From assembly GCF_904848165.1 (NCBI RefSeq), contig NZ_LR884459.1, forward strand, positions 2,728,001-2,792,000: a stretch of DNA of 64,000 nt, written 5' to 3'. The stretch comes from Psychrobacter arenosus. Its GTDB lineage: Bacteria; Pseudomonadota; Gammaproteobacteria; Pseudomonadales; Moraxellaceae. Below are positions 44,642 through 54,362 of the stretch, piece by piece. The notes below the pieces were generated by a model. That model had not been told where the DNA came from. It saw nothing but the letters and a program-made list of their open reading frames with translations, and made no database searches. Every line of letters starts with the position of its first letter. Within the stretch, counting starts at the first letter, position 1. A program made the translations under genes and the position numbers.

Positions 44642-46225
44642 CTAACGTTTTTTACGAGTCTGCGCCACATACATATCTGACTCTAAAGCTTCTTCAGCCA
44701 CGTCGAGTAGACTTGGTAAATCGCTAGCCTGCTTTTTGGTATCTACCAAGTGGCTGCGTAGCTCTAGCATCTGCTCATAAGTGACCGAAAAGTCCTCCGT
44801 ACTATTACTCTGCAAGTGACGCAACTGTTGCACCAATCGCGAAGATAAAGTACTCAATTCATGGAATTGTAGCGTAAGGTGATGCAGCTGAGTTTTGAAG
44901 GAGTGCATATCGGCACTGACTTGCTCGCTAAGGGTTTGGGTATCCATATCAGGAATAGCGACAGGAGATACTTGCTGACCTGTTTGCTGCTCCGTTTTCT
45001 GCTCTAGGCTAGACTCACTAGCAGGCATGGTCATAATAGCTTGTTCAATAACAGTCTCTTCAATAACCGCCTTATCCATAGTAGTAGTATCAGACGCTAA
45101 GGGTGCTGGTACCGCAGGTGCTAGCTCTGTTACCACGGGCTCTGCTTGTACAAATTCTGGCTGCATAGGTTCTGATAGGACAGGATTTGCAACTATCGGA
45201 TCTACTGTAGAATCGGTATCAACATTCGCAGTGGGTAGCTCCTCCGTATTAGAGGTAACGGGTGCTGGCTGAGGTTGTTCTTCTGATTGAGACTGGTCTA
45301 CTGCGTTAGGTTGCTCTGCTGTTTGTGATTGCTCAGCTACCACTATCGGCGCTACAGGAGTCACTGGTGGAGCTTGCGCAACGATAACCTCAGAATCGGA
45401 CTCAGCAGCGATCGTTTTTGGCTGGCTCACGGCTGCTTTTGGCTTAATCTTAATAGCGGATACTTTCTTAGGGACTGCCTTAGGTATCGCCGTATCAGTT
45501 GCTGTGGCAGTAGTAGAGGCAGGGGTACTATCCACTTGTGGCGTTTCAGTTATTGGTCTTTCAACTGTCTTAGTTTGCACAGCCTCTTGTTTAGTAACAG
45601 GAGCTTTCGTCGTTAGGATCTGTGCAGTGACCGGAGTAGGAGCGACTTTAGGACGAATTCTAACCGAAGTACTATGCGCCGCTGTTAGCGCCTTTAGCGA
45701 TTTTCTTGGCGTGGGCGCTGGTTGCTGCGGTACGGGTGCGGCCTGACTCGCCTTGGTTTCAGCACTGGCAAGGGTTAAGTCTTTAAACTCCTCCGGCGCC
45801 TCAACTACAGTATCGTCTATTACAAGTTGTGAACCAGCCGGCTTCGGCTTTTCTGCAGTTGCCATAGCTGCCCGCTCTTTAGCAGTTTCTACTTTATGAC
45901 TGTCGCTCCGAAAAACGGTGCGGTCAGCGACACTAGGGCTCAGCGCACTATAGTATTTGGTCGGCTTGTTTGGACGAGGTGCTTGAGCATTCGTCACCGC
46001 AGTTGAAATAACAGGGGATTTACTGGACTCAGCCGCTGCAGTTTGGGCAAGATCTGTGGTTGATTTAGCGCTGGCTTTGTCGATGTCCTCAGTCAGGCTA
46101 GCTTGCAGCAGTAAATCGAGCTCTTCTTCGCTCATACCATCATAAAACACAATGTCTTTAGCCGTGTCAGCGTCGGTATTGCCGGTAGCGCTCAGGGGAG
46201 TCTGATTAGAAGTATTAGCAGTCAT
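44642..46225 (-). CDS. Low-complexity hypothetical protein with C-terminal coiled coil
   Basis: I do not recognise this protein of about 527 residues. Residues 25-400 are Ala/Thr/Pro/Gln/Val-rich and probably disordered, with motifs such as PVTAQILTTKAPVTKQ and VEQ/AEQ-type glutamine runs. An acidic N-terminal segment, IVFYDGMSEEELDLLLQASL, looks like a short binding helix. The last 110 residues are predicted helical: FKTQLHHLTLQFHELSTLSSRLVQQLRHLQ then YEQMLELRSHLVDTKKQA. There is no signal peptide or membrane segment. I prefer the ATG at 46225 to the GTG at 46231. The layout suggests a scaffold or adaptor, but that is inference. Confidence 0.6.
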   Translation of the reverse strand: MTANTSNQTPLSATGNTDADTAKDIVFYDGMSEEELDLLLQASLTEDIDKASAKSTTDLAQTAAAESSKSPVISTAVTNAQAPRPNKPTKYYSALSPSVADRTVFRSDSHKVETAKERAAMATAEKPKPAGSQLVIDDTVVEAPEEFKDLTLASAETKASQAAPVPQQPAPTPRKSLKALTAAHSTSVRIRPKVAPTPVTAQILTTKAPVTKQEAVQTKTVERPITETPQVDSTPASTTATATDTAIPKAVPKKVSAIKIKPKAAVSQPKTIAAESDSEVIVAQAPPVTPVAPIVVAEQSQTAEQPNAVDQSQSEEQPQPAPVTSNTEELPTANVDTDSTVDPIVANPVLSEPMQPEFVQAEPVVTELAPAVPAPLASDTTTMDKAVIEETVIEQAIMTMPASESSLEQKTEQQTGQQVSPVAIPDMDTQTLSEQVSADMHSFKTQLHHLTLQFHELSTLSSRLVQQLRHLQSNSTEDFSVTYEQMLELRSHLVDTKKQASDLPSLLDVAEEALESDMYVAQTRKKR

Positions 46226-46547
46226 AAGCACAGTCTTATTTCATCAACATAGTAAAGAGAAACAAAGGGCTCAAAAAGGACGGTGGCGAAGTAAACTTTA
46301 GGCGATATACCAACATAGAGGGCAGGTTAATTGAGAGATGCGGTATGGACCATACTTAGCCACGCGGCAGTTGCTGATGGTCTCAATGAACCTCGGTTGG
46401 GCTTTATCCTTAAAGCTTGAGCAGTCCTTTTTAGTCTTTGTTAGGCGTTTATTTAATTATAACCTCAACTTAGCATATTATGGATTTGTTTGGCTATGCT
46501 TCTATAGCATAATCTTGTCGAGTTCTGATAATTAGCTGAACTCTTAG

Positions 46548-46575
46548 CTTGAAAATTACCCTATCTGCCCCTATT
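46548..46575 (+). promoter_or_regulatory. Sigma-32 heat-shock promoter of htpG
   Basis: CTTGAAA at 46548-46554 is a perfect -35 element. After 13 bp, CCCCTATT at 46568-46575 matches CCCCATNT at most positions. It lies 83 bp upstream of htpG, a classical heat-shock gene. Confidence 0.85.
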
Positions 46576-46586
46576 AGTGTTGCTAA

Positions 46587-46604
46587 GACTGCAAGGTTGC
46601 AGTC
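46587..46604. repeat. 8-bp perfect palindrome in the htpG leader
   Basis: GACTGCAA and TTGCAGTC are separated by two bases. It lies about 12 bp downstream of the sigma-32 -10 box, so at or just after the expected transcription start. It could be a 5'-end hairpin or a repressor site; it is unlike CIRCE. Confidence 0.7.
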
Positions 46605-46657
46605 ATGATCACTGTGATGCAAAAATAACAGTTTAAAACCATAACTGAGAGGATTCT

Positions 46658-48607
46658 ATGAGCGACAATCAAGCAAATCAGCCCCAACAACACGTTTTTG
46701 AAGCGGAAGTTGCCCAGCTGCTGCATCTGGTAACCCATTCTTTATACTCGAACGCCGATATCTTTGTGCGTGAGTTGGTGTCGAATGCGTCGGATGCTTG
46801 CGATAAATTGCGTTTTGAAGCCACTAGCGATGACAGCTTATATGAAGATGATGGCGAATTGCGCATTCGTATCGATGTGGATACAGACGCTAAAACCGTA
46901 ACCTTTATCGATAACGGTATTGGTATGACTGCCGAAGACACGATTGAAAACTTAGGGACAATCGCAAAATCAGGGACCAAAGCTTTCTTAGAAAAGCTCT
47001 CTGAATCGCAAAAACAAGATGGCAATCTGATCGGTCAATTCGGCGTAGGTTTTTACTCGGGCTTTATTGTTGCAGATACGATCACCGTAGAGAGCCGCAA
47101 AGCAGGCGTGCCTGCAGACCAAGGCGTACGTTGGGTATCTGATGGTACCGGTAAATTTACTACCGAGACTATCACTAAAGAGACCCGCGGTACTTCAATC
47201 ACTCTGCACCTCAAAGAAGAGTATGCTGAAGGCGAAGACAATTATTTAGACCGTAGCAAAATTAAGCAGCTGGTTAATAAGTACTCAGATCATATTAATT
47301 TGCCTATCCAGATGCGCAAAGAAGTTTGGCAAGAAGATGTCCGAGAAGAAGGTGATGACAGTGATGCGCCTCTTGGCGGCGAAATGGTCGTGACAGATGA
47401 GTGGGAAACCGTCAATAAGGCCAATGCTTTATGGACCCGTTCGAGTTCTGAGATTGAAGACGAAGAGTACATCGACTTCTATAAAAACGTGACTTATGAC
47501 TTCGATGAGCCGCTGGCTTGGACGCACAACCGAGTGGAAGGTCGCGTGCAGTATACGCAGCTGTTATATATTCCTAAAAAAGCGCCGATGGATTTATATG
47601 CCCGTGAGCAACAGCATGGCTTAAAACTGTACGTGAAGCGTGTATTCATTATGGATGACGCTGAGCAGTTATTGCCCATGTACTTACGTTTCGTCAAAGG
47701 CGTGATCGACTCTGCGGATCTACCATTAAACGTGAGCCGTGAATTGCTACAAGAGTCCCGCGATGTGAAATCTATCCGCGATGGTAACGCGCGCCGTATC
47801 TTGACTTTATTAGCCAGCTTGGCGAATAGTGAAGATAGCGATAAGCAAGAGAAATTTGCCCAGTTCTATAGCGAATTTGGTGACGTCATCAAAGAAGGCT
47901 TGGGCGAGGACATGGGCAACCAAGAACGTATCGCCAAACTGCTTCGCTATGCGACCAGCACCCATGACGGACTCGAGACTGGCTTTGCCGATTATAAAGA
48001 GCGCATGAAAGAAGGCCAAAAAGCGATTTACTATCTCACCGCAGATAATCTGGCCGCTGCTAAAAATAGCCCACAATTGGAGCTGTTTAAGAAAAAAGGC
48101 ATCGAAGTGATTTTGATGACTAGCCGTGTAGATGAGTGGGCGATGAACTTCTTAACCGAGTTTGATGGTACGCCGTTACAGAATATCGCTAAAGGCGCCG
48201 TAGATTTAGGCGACTTGCAGGATGAAGCCGAAAAAGCTGAAGCTGAAAAAGCGCAAGAAACCCTTAAGCCAGTGGTCGATAAATTAAAAACTGCCTTAGG
48301 CAGCCGCGCAAAAGATGTGCAAGTGTCTACGCGTCTGGTCGATAGCCCTGCGTGTCTAGTCGTCGGTGATGGCGAGCTGTCGCCACAGATGATTCAGATG
48401 CTCAAGCAGATGGGCCAAGAAGTACCCGATGTGAAGCCAACGCTCGAGGTCAACCCGAACCACCCATTGATTCAAAAGTTAGAGACTAGCGAGCAGTTTG
48501 ATGATTTAGCGCAAGTGATTTTTGATCAAGCCTTATTGGCAGATGGTGGTCAGTTAGAAGACCCAGCAGCTTACCTAAAACGTGTTAATGAGCTGTTGTT
48601 GAAATAA
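46658..48607 (+). CDS. htpG: Hsp90-family chaperone HtpG
   Basis: HtpG is the bacterial Hsp90, an ATP-dependent homodimeric chaperone. Its GHKL ATPase domain shows [30 protein letters not shown] and [11 protein letters not shown]. The middle domain has [11 protein letters not shown] and [20 protein letters not shown]. The C-terminal dimerisation part follows. The 649 residues match the family. GAGAGGATTCT is the ribosome site. It has its own heat-shock promoter and a terminator, so it is a single-gene unit. Confidence 0.98.
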   Translation: MSDNQANQPQQHVFEAEVAQLLHLVTHSLYSNADIFVRELVSNASDACDKLRFEATSDDSLYEDDGELRIRIDVDTDAKTVTFIDNGIGMTAEDTIENLGTIAKSGTKAFLEKLSESQKQDGNLIGQFGVGFYSGFIVADTITVESRKAGVPADQGVRWVSDGTGKFTTETITKETRGTSITLHLKEEYAEGEDNYLDRSKIKQLVNKYSDHINLPIQMRKEVWQEDVREEGDDSDAPLGGEMVVTDEWETVNKANALWTRSSSEIEDEEYIDFYKNVTYDFDEPLAWTHNRVEGRVQYTQLLYIPKKAPMDLYAREQQHGLKLYVKRVFIMDDAEQLLPMYLRFVKGVIDSADLPLNVSRELLQESRDVKSIRDGNARRILTLLASLANSEDSDKQEKFAQFYSEFGDVIKEGLGEDMGNQERIAKLLRYATSTHDGLETGFADYKERMKEGQKAIYYLTADNLAAAKNSPQLELFKKKGIEVILMTSRVDEWAMNFLTEFDGTPLQNIAKGAVDLGDLQDEAEKAEAEKAQETLKPVVDKLKTALGSRAKDVQVSTRLVDSPACLVVGDGELSPQMIQMLKQMGQEVPDVKPTLEVNPNHPLIQKLETSEQFDDLAQVIFDQALLADGGQLEDPAAYLKRVNELLLK

Positions 48608-48663
48608 TACCAGTAGTTTAGCTAATGAATAATTAGCCTACAGATGCAGGATAACGTGCAAAT

Positions 48664-48693
48664 AAAAAAGGATGCCTTAGGGTGTCCTTTTTT
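48664..48693 (+). terminator. Rho-independent terminator after htpG
   Basis: AAAAAAGGATGCC pairs imperfectly with GGTGTCCTTTTTT over TTAG and ends in a T run, about 57 bp after the stop. Confidence 0.85.
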
Positions 48694-49039
48694 CCTCCCT
48701 TTTTCTTAGCCTCTTTCTCTTCTTCTTATTGCCGTTACAAATCCGCCTTACTCCGCAGCGACCGAATCTATTACAATGTTTCTCCTATAGACGCGGCGGA
48801 TGCTCCTAAAAATGGGACGGGTATGAATTGCAAATAAGCGAGAGACTAGGCTATCTTTTATAGCCTTAGATTGCCTATACTATTGCTACCTTGCTGACCC
48901 GCTGTCTGATAAAATTTGCTGTCATGTTCACCTTACTGTTTGCCAATTCACTAATAGTCTTAGGATTGACTGACCGCAGCTACGCACCCCGCATTTTTCT
49001 TATTATCATGTTATCGATGACCGATAGAGGCTGTATTCT
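48694..49039. other. Leader region of the C13 peptidase gene
   Basis: About 345 bp with no gene apart from a possible 16-codon frame beginning at the ATG at 49008, which overlaps the next gene's start. The latter part probably holds the C13 gene promoter. Confidence 0.4.
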
Positions 49040-50509
49040 TTGTCCCTTGCGTCGCTAAAAACCATCTCGCTCCAGCGATTTTCGCTTAATTTTGCTGCTA
49101 ATATTTTCGCTGCTCTGTGGATGCTCGCAGGGTCTACGCGTGCCTTTGGTTGGGTAAAGCCTACCTTCTTGCAGTTTTTAGTGTTTGCTACTTTAGCTTT
49201 GAGCAGCAACGTCTTGTTTTCTTGGCTTGCTGCTGAAAACGGCAGCGTCTTTAATGAGCAAGGTCTAATTAGCTATTTGATTTGGCCGACGATTATTATC
49301 TTAGCAGGTATTATTCTAGCTCGGCGCTCAGGCAATCCTGGGGTAGTATTCGTCCCTGCAGTCTTATGGTTAACCGCCGATACTATGTTGGCCTTGCTAC
49401 AGAGTTTCGTGCAATTTCTGGGAACGCGAGGTTGGTTGCCCGATTGGAGCTATTCGCTCTTACCGGTATTATTTCTAATCCTATTTTTATGGCAAACGGT
49501 GGCACTGTTATGGATATTTTCCAGACGCCTACGCACGCCATGGTGGGAGCGTATTTTAGTATTGATTGGGGCTGCCGCGCTATTGACAGTTTGGCAAAAT
49601 AACGTCGCCGATCAGCCTATATTTAAGCTAATGCCCGTACAACCCGTGGTAGAGGAAGCCGCCTTATACCGTCAGCCGGTTTTATTACAAGAGGCATTGA
49701 CCGCAGTAGATGCGAGCACGCCAGGTAAGACCGACTGGTATTTTATGGGAGTGGCTGGGTTTGCCGGGCAAGATGTCTTTCGCTCCGAAATCAATCAAGT
49801 GCGACAGCTTTTTGACGTGCGTTTTGGCACTAGCGATCATTCCTTATCGCTCATTAACAACAAGTACAGTTGGTTGGATGAGCCGATAGCGACCAAGACC
49901 AGTATTAAGCAGGCGTTGATGCGCTTGGGTCAGCAGATGGATGCTGATGAAGACGTCTTGTTTTTAGCGTTATCCTCGCACGGCGATCGCGATGTGCTGC
50001 TGTTAGAGAATGAGCCGGTCGATATGGAAAACTTAGACCCGATTTGGCTGCGTAAAGCTTTGGATGAGGCAGGAATTCGCTGGCGAGTCATTGTGGTTTC
50101 TTCTTGCTACTCGGGGTCGTTTATTGAGGCATTGGCTTCACCGACCACCGCCATTATTACTGCCTCTGCGCCCGATAAAATGTCTTTTGGCTGTACCAAT
50201 ACGGCGGAAATGACTTACTTTGGCGAAGCATTCTTTGCTGAGAGTCTGCGCAATAATACGAGCTTTTCCGCAGCGTTTAAAGCCGCCAAAAAACGTATCC
50301 ATGAGCGCGAGTCGTTGATGGGCTTTGAGCCCTCAGAGCCGCAAATGGTCGTTGGCAAATTGATGCAGACTGCGTTACCCGCTTTTGAGCAAGCCTTATT
50401 TATCCAAGGTCGTGCCCCTAGCGAGCAAAACTTACAGCCTATTGCGCAATCTTTACCGCTAGAGAGTACTAGCGATACTATGGCGATTACTATAGCCGAC
50501 CCTGAGTAG
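49040..50509 (+). CDS. Membrane-anchored C13 (legumain/caspase-like) peptidase
   Basis: The 489-residue protein has an N-terminal half with about five membrane segments (residues 15-185, for example FLQFLVFATLALSSNVLFSWL and YLIWPTIIILAGIILA). The C-terminal domain follows. That domain has the C13 dyad: the His in VLFLALSSHGDRDVLLL and the Cys in VIVVSSCYSGSFIEAL. MAFGC-like and TAEMTYFGEAFF segments complete the caspase-hemoglobinase fold. Bacterial members are known but uncharacterised in most cases; a role in envelope proteolysis is inferred. It begins at a TTG (49040) with AGAGG ten bases upstream; no ATG in frame precedes it. Confidence 0.85.
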   Translation: MSLASLKTISLQRFSLNFAANIFAALWMLAGSTRAFGWVKPTFLQFLVFATLALSSNVLFSWLAAENGSVFNEQGLISYLIWPTIIILAGIILARRSGNPGVVFVPAVLWLTADTMLALLQSFVQFLGTRGWLPDWSYSLLPVLFLILFLWQTVALLWIFSRRLRTPWWERILVLIGAAALLTVWQNNVADQPIFKLMPVQPVVEEAALYRQPVLLQEALTAVDASTPGKTDWYFMGVAGFAGQDVFRSEINQVRQLFDVRFGTSDHSLSLINNKYSWLDEPIATKTSIKQALMRLGQQMDADEDVLFLALSSHGDRDVLLLENEPVDMENLDPIWLRKALDEAGIRWRVIVVSSCYSGSFIEALASPTTAIITASAPDKMSFGCTNTAEMTYFGEAFFAESLRNNTSFSAAFKAAKKRIHERESLMGFEPSEPQMVVGKLMQTALPAFEQALFIQGRAPSEQNLQPIAQSLPLESTSDTMAITIADPE

Positions 50510-50645
50510 CTGATTTTTATTATAGATAATCTTAGCCTATATAAAATCGTTACTCCCTCTTTAGCCTACTTTTAAGGCTCTTTTAGCCTGCAGCTTAATA
50601 GCCCGTTATTTATAAGAATTACTAACAGCATATTGAGAGACTATT

Positions 50646-51497
50646 ATGACCAATTTAACTTTGACCAGTGACAACCGCTGCTTTGAAGGGCAGCAACGTT
50701 ATTATTCGCATGAGTCTACTAGCACTGGCACGGCCATGTCCTTTAGTATCTATTTGCCGGATGAAGCGGTAGCGGGGCAAACGTGTCCTGCGCTGTTATA
50801 CCTATCGGGTCTAACTTGTAATGCCGATAACGTCACGCATAAAGGGCATTTTCAGCGCTTATGTAGCGAGCTTGGCATGATTTTTATCGCGCCAGATACT
50901 TCGCCAAGAGGTGAAGAGGTGCCGAATGATGAGCGCTATTATGTTGGTCAAGGAGCGAGCTATTACGTCGATGCGAAATGCGAGCCTTGGGCACAGAATT
51001 TCAATATGGAAAGCTATATTGTCGAAGAGTTTTATGACTTGATTCGCAGTCAGTTTCCGGTGACCAGTATTGGTATTACCGGCCACTCTATGGGTGGCCA
51101 CGGTGCCTTAATGTTTGGTTTTAAATATCCGAGCAAGTTTGTCAGTGTTTCTGCCATTGCGCCCGTTTGTGAAGCCAGTCAGTCTGAATGGGGGCAAGAG
51201 GCTTACCAAGCTTATTTCGGTGATGACCAGAGCGAGTGGGCACAATACGATGCTACTAGCGCTATCCGCCAAGCGGGTAAACAGTATCCGGCGCTATTGG
51301 TCGACCAAGGCGCGGCAGATGATTTTTATTTAGACGGTAAGCTACAGACGGAAAAGCTACCAGCCGTTTGCCGAGAAGTGAAGCAACCCCTGACTTTACG
51401 CTATCACGCCGGTTTCGATCACAGTTACTACTTTATTCAAAGTGTGCTTGAAGACCATCTGTATCACCATCTAAAAGCCGCTAATTTAGCTGGTTAA
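50646..51497 (+). CDS. fghA: S-formylglutathione hydrolase
   Basis: This serine esterase frees formate and glutathione in formaldehyde detoxification. It has the family opening with CPALLYLSGLTCNADNVTHKG, then FIAPDTSPRGEEVPND. The nucleophile elbow is ITGHSMGGHGALMFG (Ser near residue 150) and the C-terminal histidine is in YHAGFDHSYYFIQSVL. The 283 residues match. The ATG follows GAGAGACT. The partner glutathione-dependent formaldehyde dehydrogenase (frmA/adhC) is not adjacent, so it must lie elsewhere if present. Confidence 0.95.
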   Translation: MTNLTLTSDNRCFEGQQRYYSHESTSTGTAMSFSIYLPDEAVAGQTCPALLYLSGLTCNADNVTHKGHFQRLCSELGMIFIAPDTSPRGEEVPNDERYYVGQGASYYVDAKCEPWAQNFNMESYIVEEFYDLIRSQFPVTSIGITGHSMGGHGALMFGFKYPSKFVSVSAIAPVCEASQSEWGQEAYQAYFGDDQSEWAQYDATSAIRQAGKQYPALLVDQGAADDFYLDGKLQTEKLPAVCREVKQPLTLRYHAGFDHSYYFIQSVLEDHLYHHLKAANLAG

Positions 51498-51542
51498 TAT
51501 AAGCAGTCGATACAATTTGCGTAATTCACTCAGGATGATTTT

Positions 51543-51995
51543 ATGACTAATACGACCAAAGTATCGGCAAAGATGACAGCAGCTGCGGATACTCCCCTAG
51601 AGAGTGCTTCTTTAGCGGTAATGCAGGCAGATATGACAGCTGCCTTACGCGATAAGCAATCAGCCAGTGCCAACACTGCGTCTACAGAAGCGGGCAATCA
51701 GGCAGCTAGTCTGTTAGCCGATGCTAAGACGGTAACAGATACCGCTAGTCTTGATGAAGTGCAATTATCCCGTGTTATTGAAATGGCTTGGGAAGACAGA
51801 ACGCCATTTGCGGCTATCGAGCACAATTATGGCTTAAACGAGTCCGCCGTGATTGACTTAATGCGCCAACAGTTAAAGCCTTCTTCTTTTAAATTGTGGC
51901 GGGAGCGGGTGACCAATCGCGCCACTAAGCACGAGGCCAAGCGCACCTTTACGGTAGGGCGTAGTTATTGTAAAACCCAGTATAAACAAAGATAA
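51543..51995 (+). CDS. DUF2805 / TIGR03643 family protein
   Basis: The C-terminal 85 residues carry the family pattern: SRVIEMAWEDRTPFAAIEHNYGLNESAVIDLMRQQLKPSSFKLWRERVTNRATKH. It looks like a small helix-turn-helix-type domain; the function is unknown. The N-terminal 65 residues are Ala/Thr-rich and extend beyond the normal family length of about 85-90. AGGATGATTTT precedes the ATG at 51543. It lies 45 bp after fghA and may be co-transcribed. Confidence 0.85.
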   Translation: MTNTTKVSAKMTAAADTPLESASLAVMQADMTAALRDKQSASANTASTEAGNQAASLLADAKTVTDTASLDEVQLSRVIEMAWEDRTPFAAIEHNYGLNESAVIDLMRQQLKPSSFKLWRERVTNRATKHEAKRTFTVGRSYCKTQYKQR

Positions 51996-52174
51996 CAATC
52001 AGGTTTTATTAGCAACGCTACGGTATCAGGCCATGAGCTGCTTTTATAAAAGAGTAGGCGGTCGGGTTAAATCGGCGCGCCTGCTTGATTTTCAGTTTAT
52101 CTTGCCCCAGTATTTACCTATCAACATTCTGTTTTTAGCCCATTTTTAAGCCACTGACTTAAGGTAGCTATCTT

Positions 52175-52870
52175 ATGATTTGCCCCGATCAACCTTATCT
52201 TATCGCCCCCTCTATTTTATCTGCTGATTTTGCTCGTCTGGGCGAAGAAGTAGACACGGTCATGAAAGCCGGTGCTGACGTGGTGCACTTTGATGTTATG
52301 GACAATCATTATGTTCCTAATCTGACTTTTGGCAGCATGATCTGCAAAGCGTTGCGCGATTATGGAATTGATGCGCCTATCGATGTCCATTTGATGGTGT
52401 CGCCAGTAGACGGAATGATTGAGCAGTTTCTAGAAGCGGGTGCTAGTGTCATCACCTTTCACCCTGAAGCAGCGAGTCATGTAGACCGCTCACTACAACT
52501 GATCAAAGATGGCGGCGCCAAATGTGGGTTAGTATTAAACCCAGCCAGTCCTTTGCATCATTTAGACTATGTGATGGATAAGGTCGATCAAATCTTACTG
52601 ATGAGCGTCAACCCAGGGTTTGGCGGTCAATCTTTTATAGAAGGCACGCTGGCTAAGGTGCGCCAAGTGCGTCAATTAATTGATGCTAGTGGTCGTGATA
52701 TCCGTTTAGAAGTGGATGGGGGTATTAAGGCGAATAATATTCGTGCCGTGGCAGAAGCTGGCGCGGATATGTTTGTGGCAGGCTCAGCGATCTTTAACCA
52801 ACCTGATTATAAAGTGGCTATCGATGCCATGCGTCATGAGCTATCACTAGTGGGCAGTCAGCAAGTCTAA
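52175..52870 (+). CDS. rpe: Ribulose-phosphate 3-epimerase
   Basis: Rpe interconverts ribulose 5-phosphate and xylulose 5-phosphate in the pentose phosphate pathway. The TIM-barrel motifs are clear: [60 protein letters not shown] and [12 protein letters not shown]. Length 231 is normal. In many gammaproteobacteria rpe is followed by gph; here two small membrane proteins follow instead. Confidence 0.97.
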   Translation: MICPDQPYLIAPSILSADFARLGEEVDTVMKAGADVVHFDVMDNHYVPNLTFGSMICKALRDYGIDAPIDVHLMVSPVDGMIEQFLEAGASVITFHPEAASHVDRSLQLIKDGGAKCGLVLNPASPLHHLDYVMDKVDQILLMSVNPGFGGQSFIEGTLAKVRQVRQLIDASGRDIRLEVDGGIKANNIRAVAEAGADMFVAGSAIFNQPDYKVAIDAMRHELSLVGSQQV

Positions 52871-52978
52871 CGTAGTACTATATTTATAAGCTATGGCGGG
52901 TATTTATGAGTGATGGTTTATAGGTATAAAATAGGGTTGGTATTCATAAGATATTTCTCTTAATAAGGCAGTTATCCC

Positions 52979-53341
52979 ATGACTACTGTGCATGATAAAA
53001 CTCATTTAGATGAGATAGCGGTACAAAATGTCCGTAAAAATAAGGATGAGGTTGGCTTGGTCCCGATGGGATTTACTATTGGTCTGGCGCTTTTTGCTTT
53101 GGTATTGAGTCTGGCAGGCTATGGGTTCCGTTTAGCTGTAGGCGACGACCTCAATGAGGTGTTAAGGCATGCGGCTATGATTGTGCCCGCTTTCGTTATT
53201 GGCGTGCCGCTATTGTTTTGGCTCGGCAGCTTAGTTTTCAATAAGCTTATGGGAGCTACTATTCAGCGTCGTAACGCTTTAACCTTAGGCTGGTTGACGG
53301 CTTGTGTGGCTATGCTGTGGTTGATGGGTACTTATAGCTAA
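52979..53341 (+). CDS. Small three-helix membrane protein, unknown
   Basis: The 120-residue protein has a charged N-terminal 30 residues, then three membrane segments (about 29-50 GFTIGLALFALVLSLAGYGF, 64-85 and 100-118). I do not recognise a family. AAGGCAGTTATCCC precedes the ATG at 52979. It lies 108 bp after rpe on the same strand and may belong to one unit with the next small membrane gene. Confidence 0.65.
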   Translation: MTTVHDKTHLDEIAVQNVRKNKDEVGLVPMGFTIGLALFALVLSLAGYGFRLAVGDDLNEVLRHAAMIVPAFVIGVPLLFWLGSLVFNKLMGATIQRRNALTLGWLTACVAMLWLMGTYS

Positions 53342-53432
53342 GCGCTATTATCGTTTGGCGAGGCTAACGGTATTAACAGCATAGCTTGCTCATTTAATAA
53401 CTGATTTTATTTCTTAATTTAGGGCTACCTCT

Positions 53433-53750
53433 TTGTCATCAAACTTATCTGAACCCCCTTATTCGTATTCTCCTTTTCCCAAAGATATTCCGCGTGGTCT
53501 GATTATTGCGCTGATTATTGCCTGCTTGCTGATGGGGTTGGCCTCGCTACGTAACGGCACAGGGTTGCAAGGCTGGCTGAATGTTATTGAGAACTGGCTG
53601 TTGATGCTCATCATCTTTCCGACGGCCACAGCGGTCGTGGCGTTGCCTTTTAAATATCGTGATCCGACCTTTGAATTAAAGTTGGCCTACTATTTGGGCA
53701 TGTTTGTCGCATTGTTATTTACGTTAGCGAAGTTACGTTATTGGCGCTAA
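53433..53750 (+). CDS. Small membrane protein, unknown
   Basis: The 105-residue protein has three likely membrane segments (about 22-38 LIIALIIACLLMGLASL, 52-70 and 83-98) and a basic end, AKLRYWR. It starts at a TTG (53433) with only a weak AGGG ribosome site; no ATG in frame gives a better start. The family is not recognised. Its place after another small membrane gene suggests they function together, but nothing shows this directly. Confidence 0.6.
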   Translation: MSSNLSEPPYSYSPFPKDIPRGLIIALIIACLLMGLASLRNGTGLQGWLNVIENWLLMLIIFPTATAVVALPFKYRDPTFELKLAYYLGMFVALLFTLAKLRYWR

Positions 53751-53936
53751 CACGATAGCGTGAATCAATAGGGGTATTAAAGCAGGGCGGAACGTGGGTT
53801 TAAACGGACTTTGGCTAATATTAGACTTGAAATTCGGCTATAAAGCGTCCATTGTAAGAGGATAAAGAAATTACTTTTGCTTGATGGCTCGGCTTTAAAC
53901 CCAGCAACAGTAGCAAAAGCTAACGAGGATACAACT

Positions 53937-54257
53937 ATGCCTTTTAAGAGCGACGAGATATACCACGACCATGAGATGGATAAAGAGGCGAAAGATAAGT
54001 TTAATAGCTTCGCTAAAGAGACGATGCTAGAGTTGGTCGAAGCGGATGACGGTCGCCTAATGCTGCGTGATATGGAAGGCGAGGAAGATGCTTTGGTCAC
54101 GATTGGCTTTTCGGATAAGATTAAAGATATGCTGGGTAATGATACCCAAGCTATTGGTCAGCATATGATTCATGCGGCTATTCAAGTAATTATGCAAAAG
54201 CAAATCAGCCATTGGCATGCCAACGTCTATGATGAAGAGCCTAGCAACTATAGCTAA
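53937..54257 (+). CDS. Hypothetical acidic protein
   Basis: The 106-residue protein is soluble and acidic, with a helical first half (MDKEAKDKFNSFAKETMLELVEADDGRLML), a short strand region, and a helix HMIHAAIQVIMQKQISHW near the end. I do not recognise it. I chose the ATG at 53937 because ACGAGGAT lies about ten bases upstream; a longer frame starting at 53877 lacks a ribosome site. A terminator follows. Confidence 0.65.
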   Translation: MPFKSDEIYHDHEMDKEAKDKFNSFAKETMLELVEADDGRLMLRDMEGEEDALVTIGFSDKIKDMLGNDTQAIGQHMIHAAIQVIMQKQISHWHANVYDEEPSNYS

Positions 54258-54298
54258 TTGGGTTCGCTTAGCTTAAAAGTAAATGAAAAGCTCTCCAT

Positions 54299-54331
54299 AA
54301 AAAAAGGTCTATCAAATGATAGACCTTTTTT
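54299..54331. terminator. Bidirectional terminator between the acidic protein gene and rpmG
   Basis: AGGTCTATC pairs with GATAGACCT over AAAT, with A and T runs on both sides, serving both convergent transcripts. Confidence 0.93.
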
Positions 54332-54362
54332 ATATCGCAAATTCGCTATGTATCAGGAAAGC

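Larger units (their letters stand above)
46226..46657. other. Divergent region upstream of htpG
   Basis: About 430 bp holding the htpG heat-shock promoter and a leader palindrome, listed separately. A 65-codon frame (46338-46535) is not convincing. Confidence 0.5.

Noticed and set aside
46338..46535. 65-codon open frame upstream of htpG
   Set aside because: Weak ribosome site, no family resemblance, and it occupies the promoter region; probably chance.
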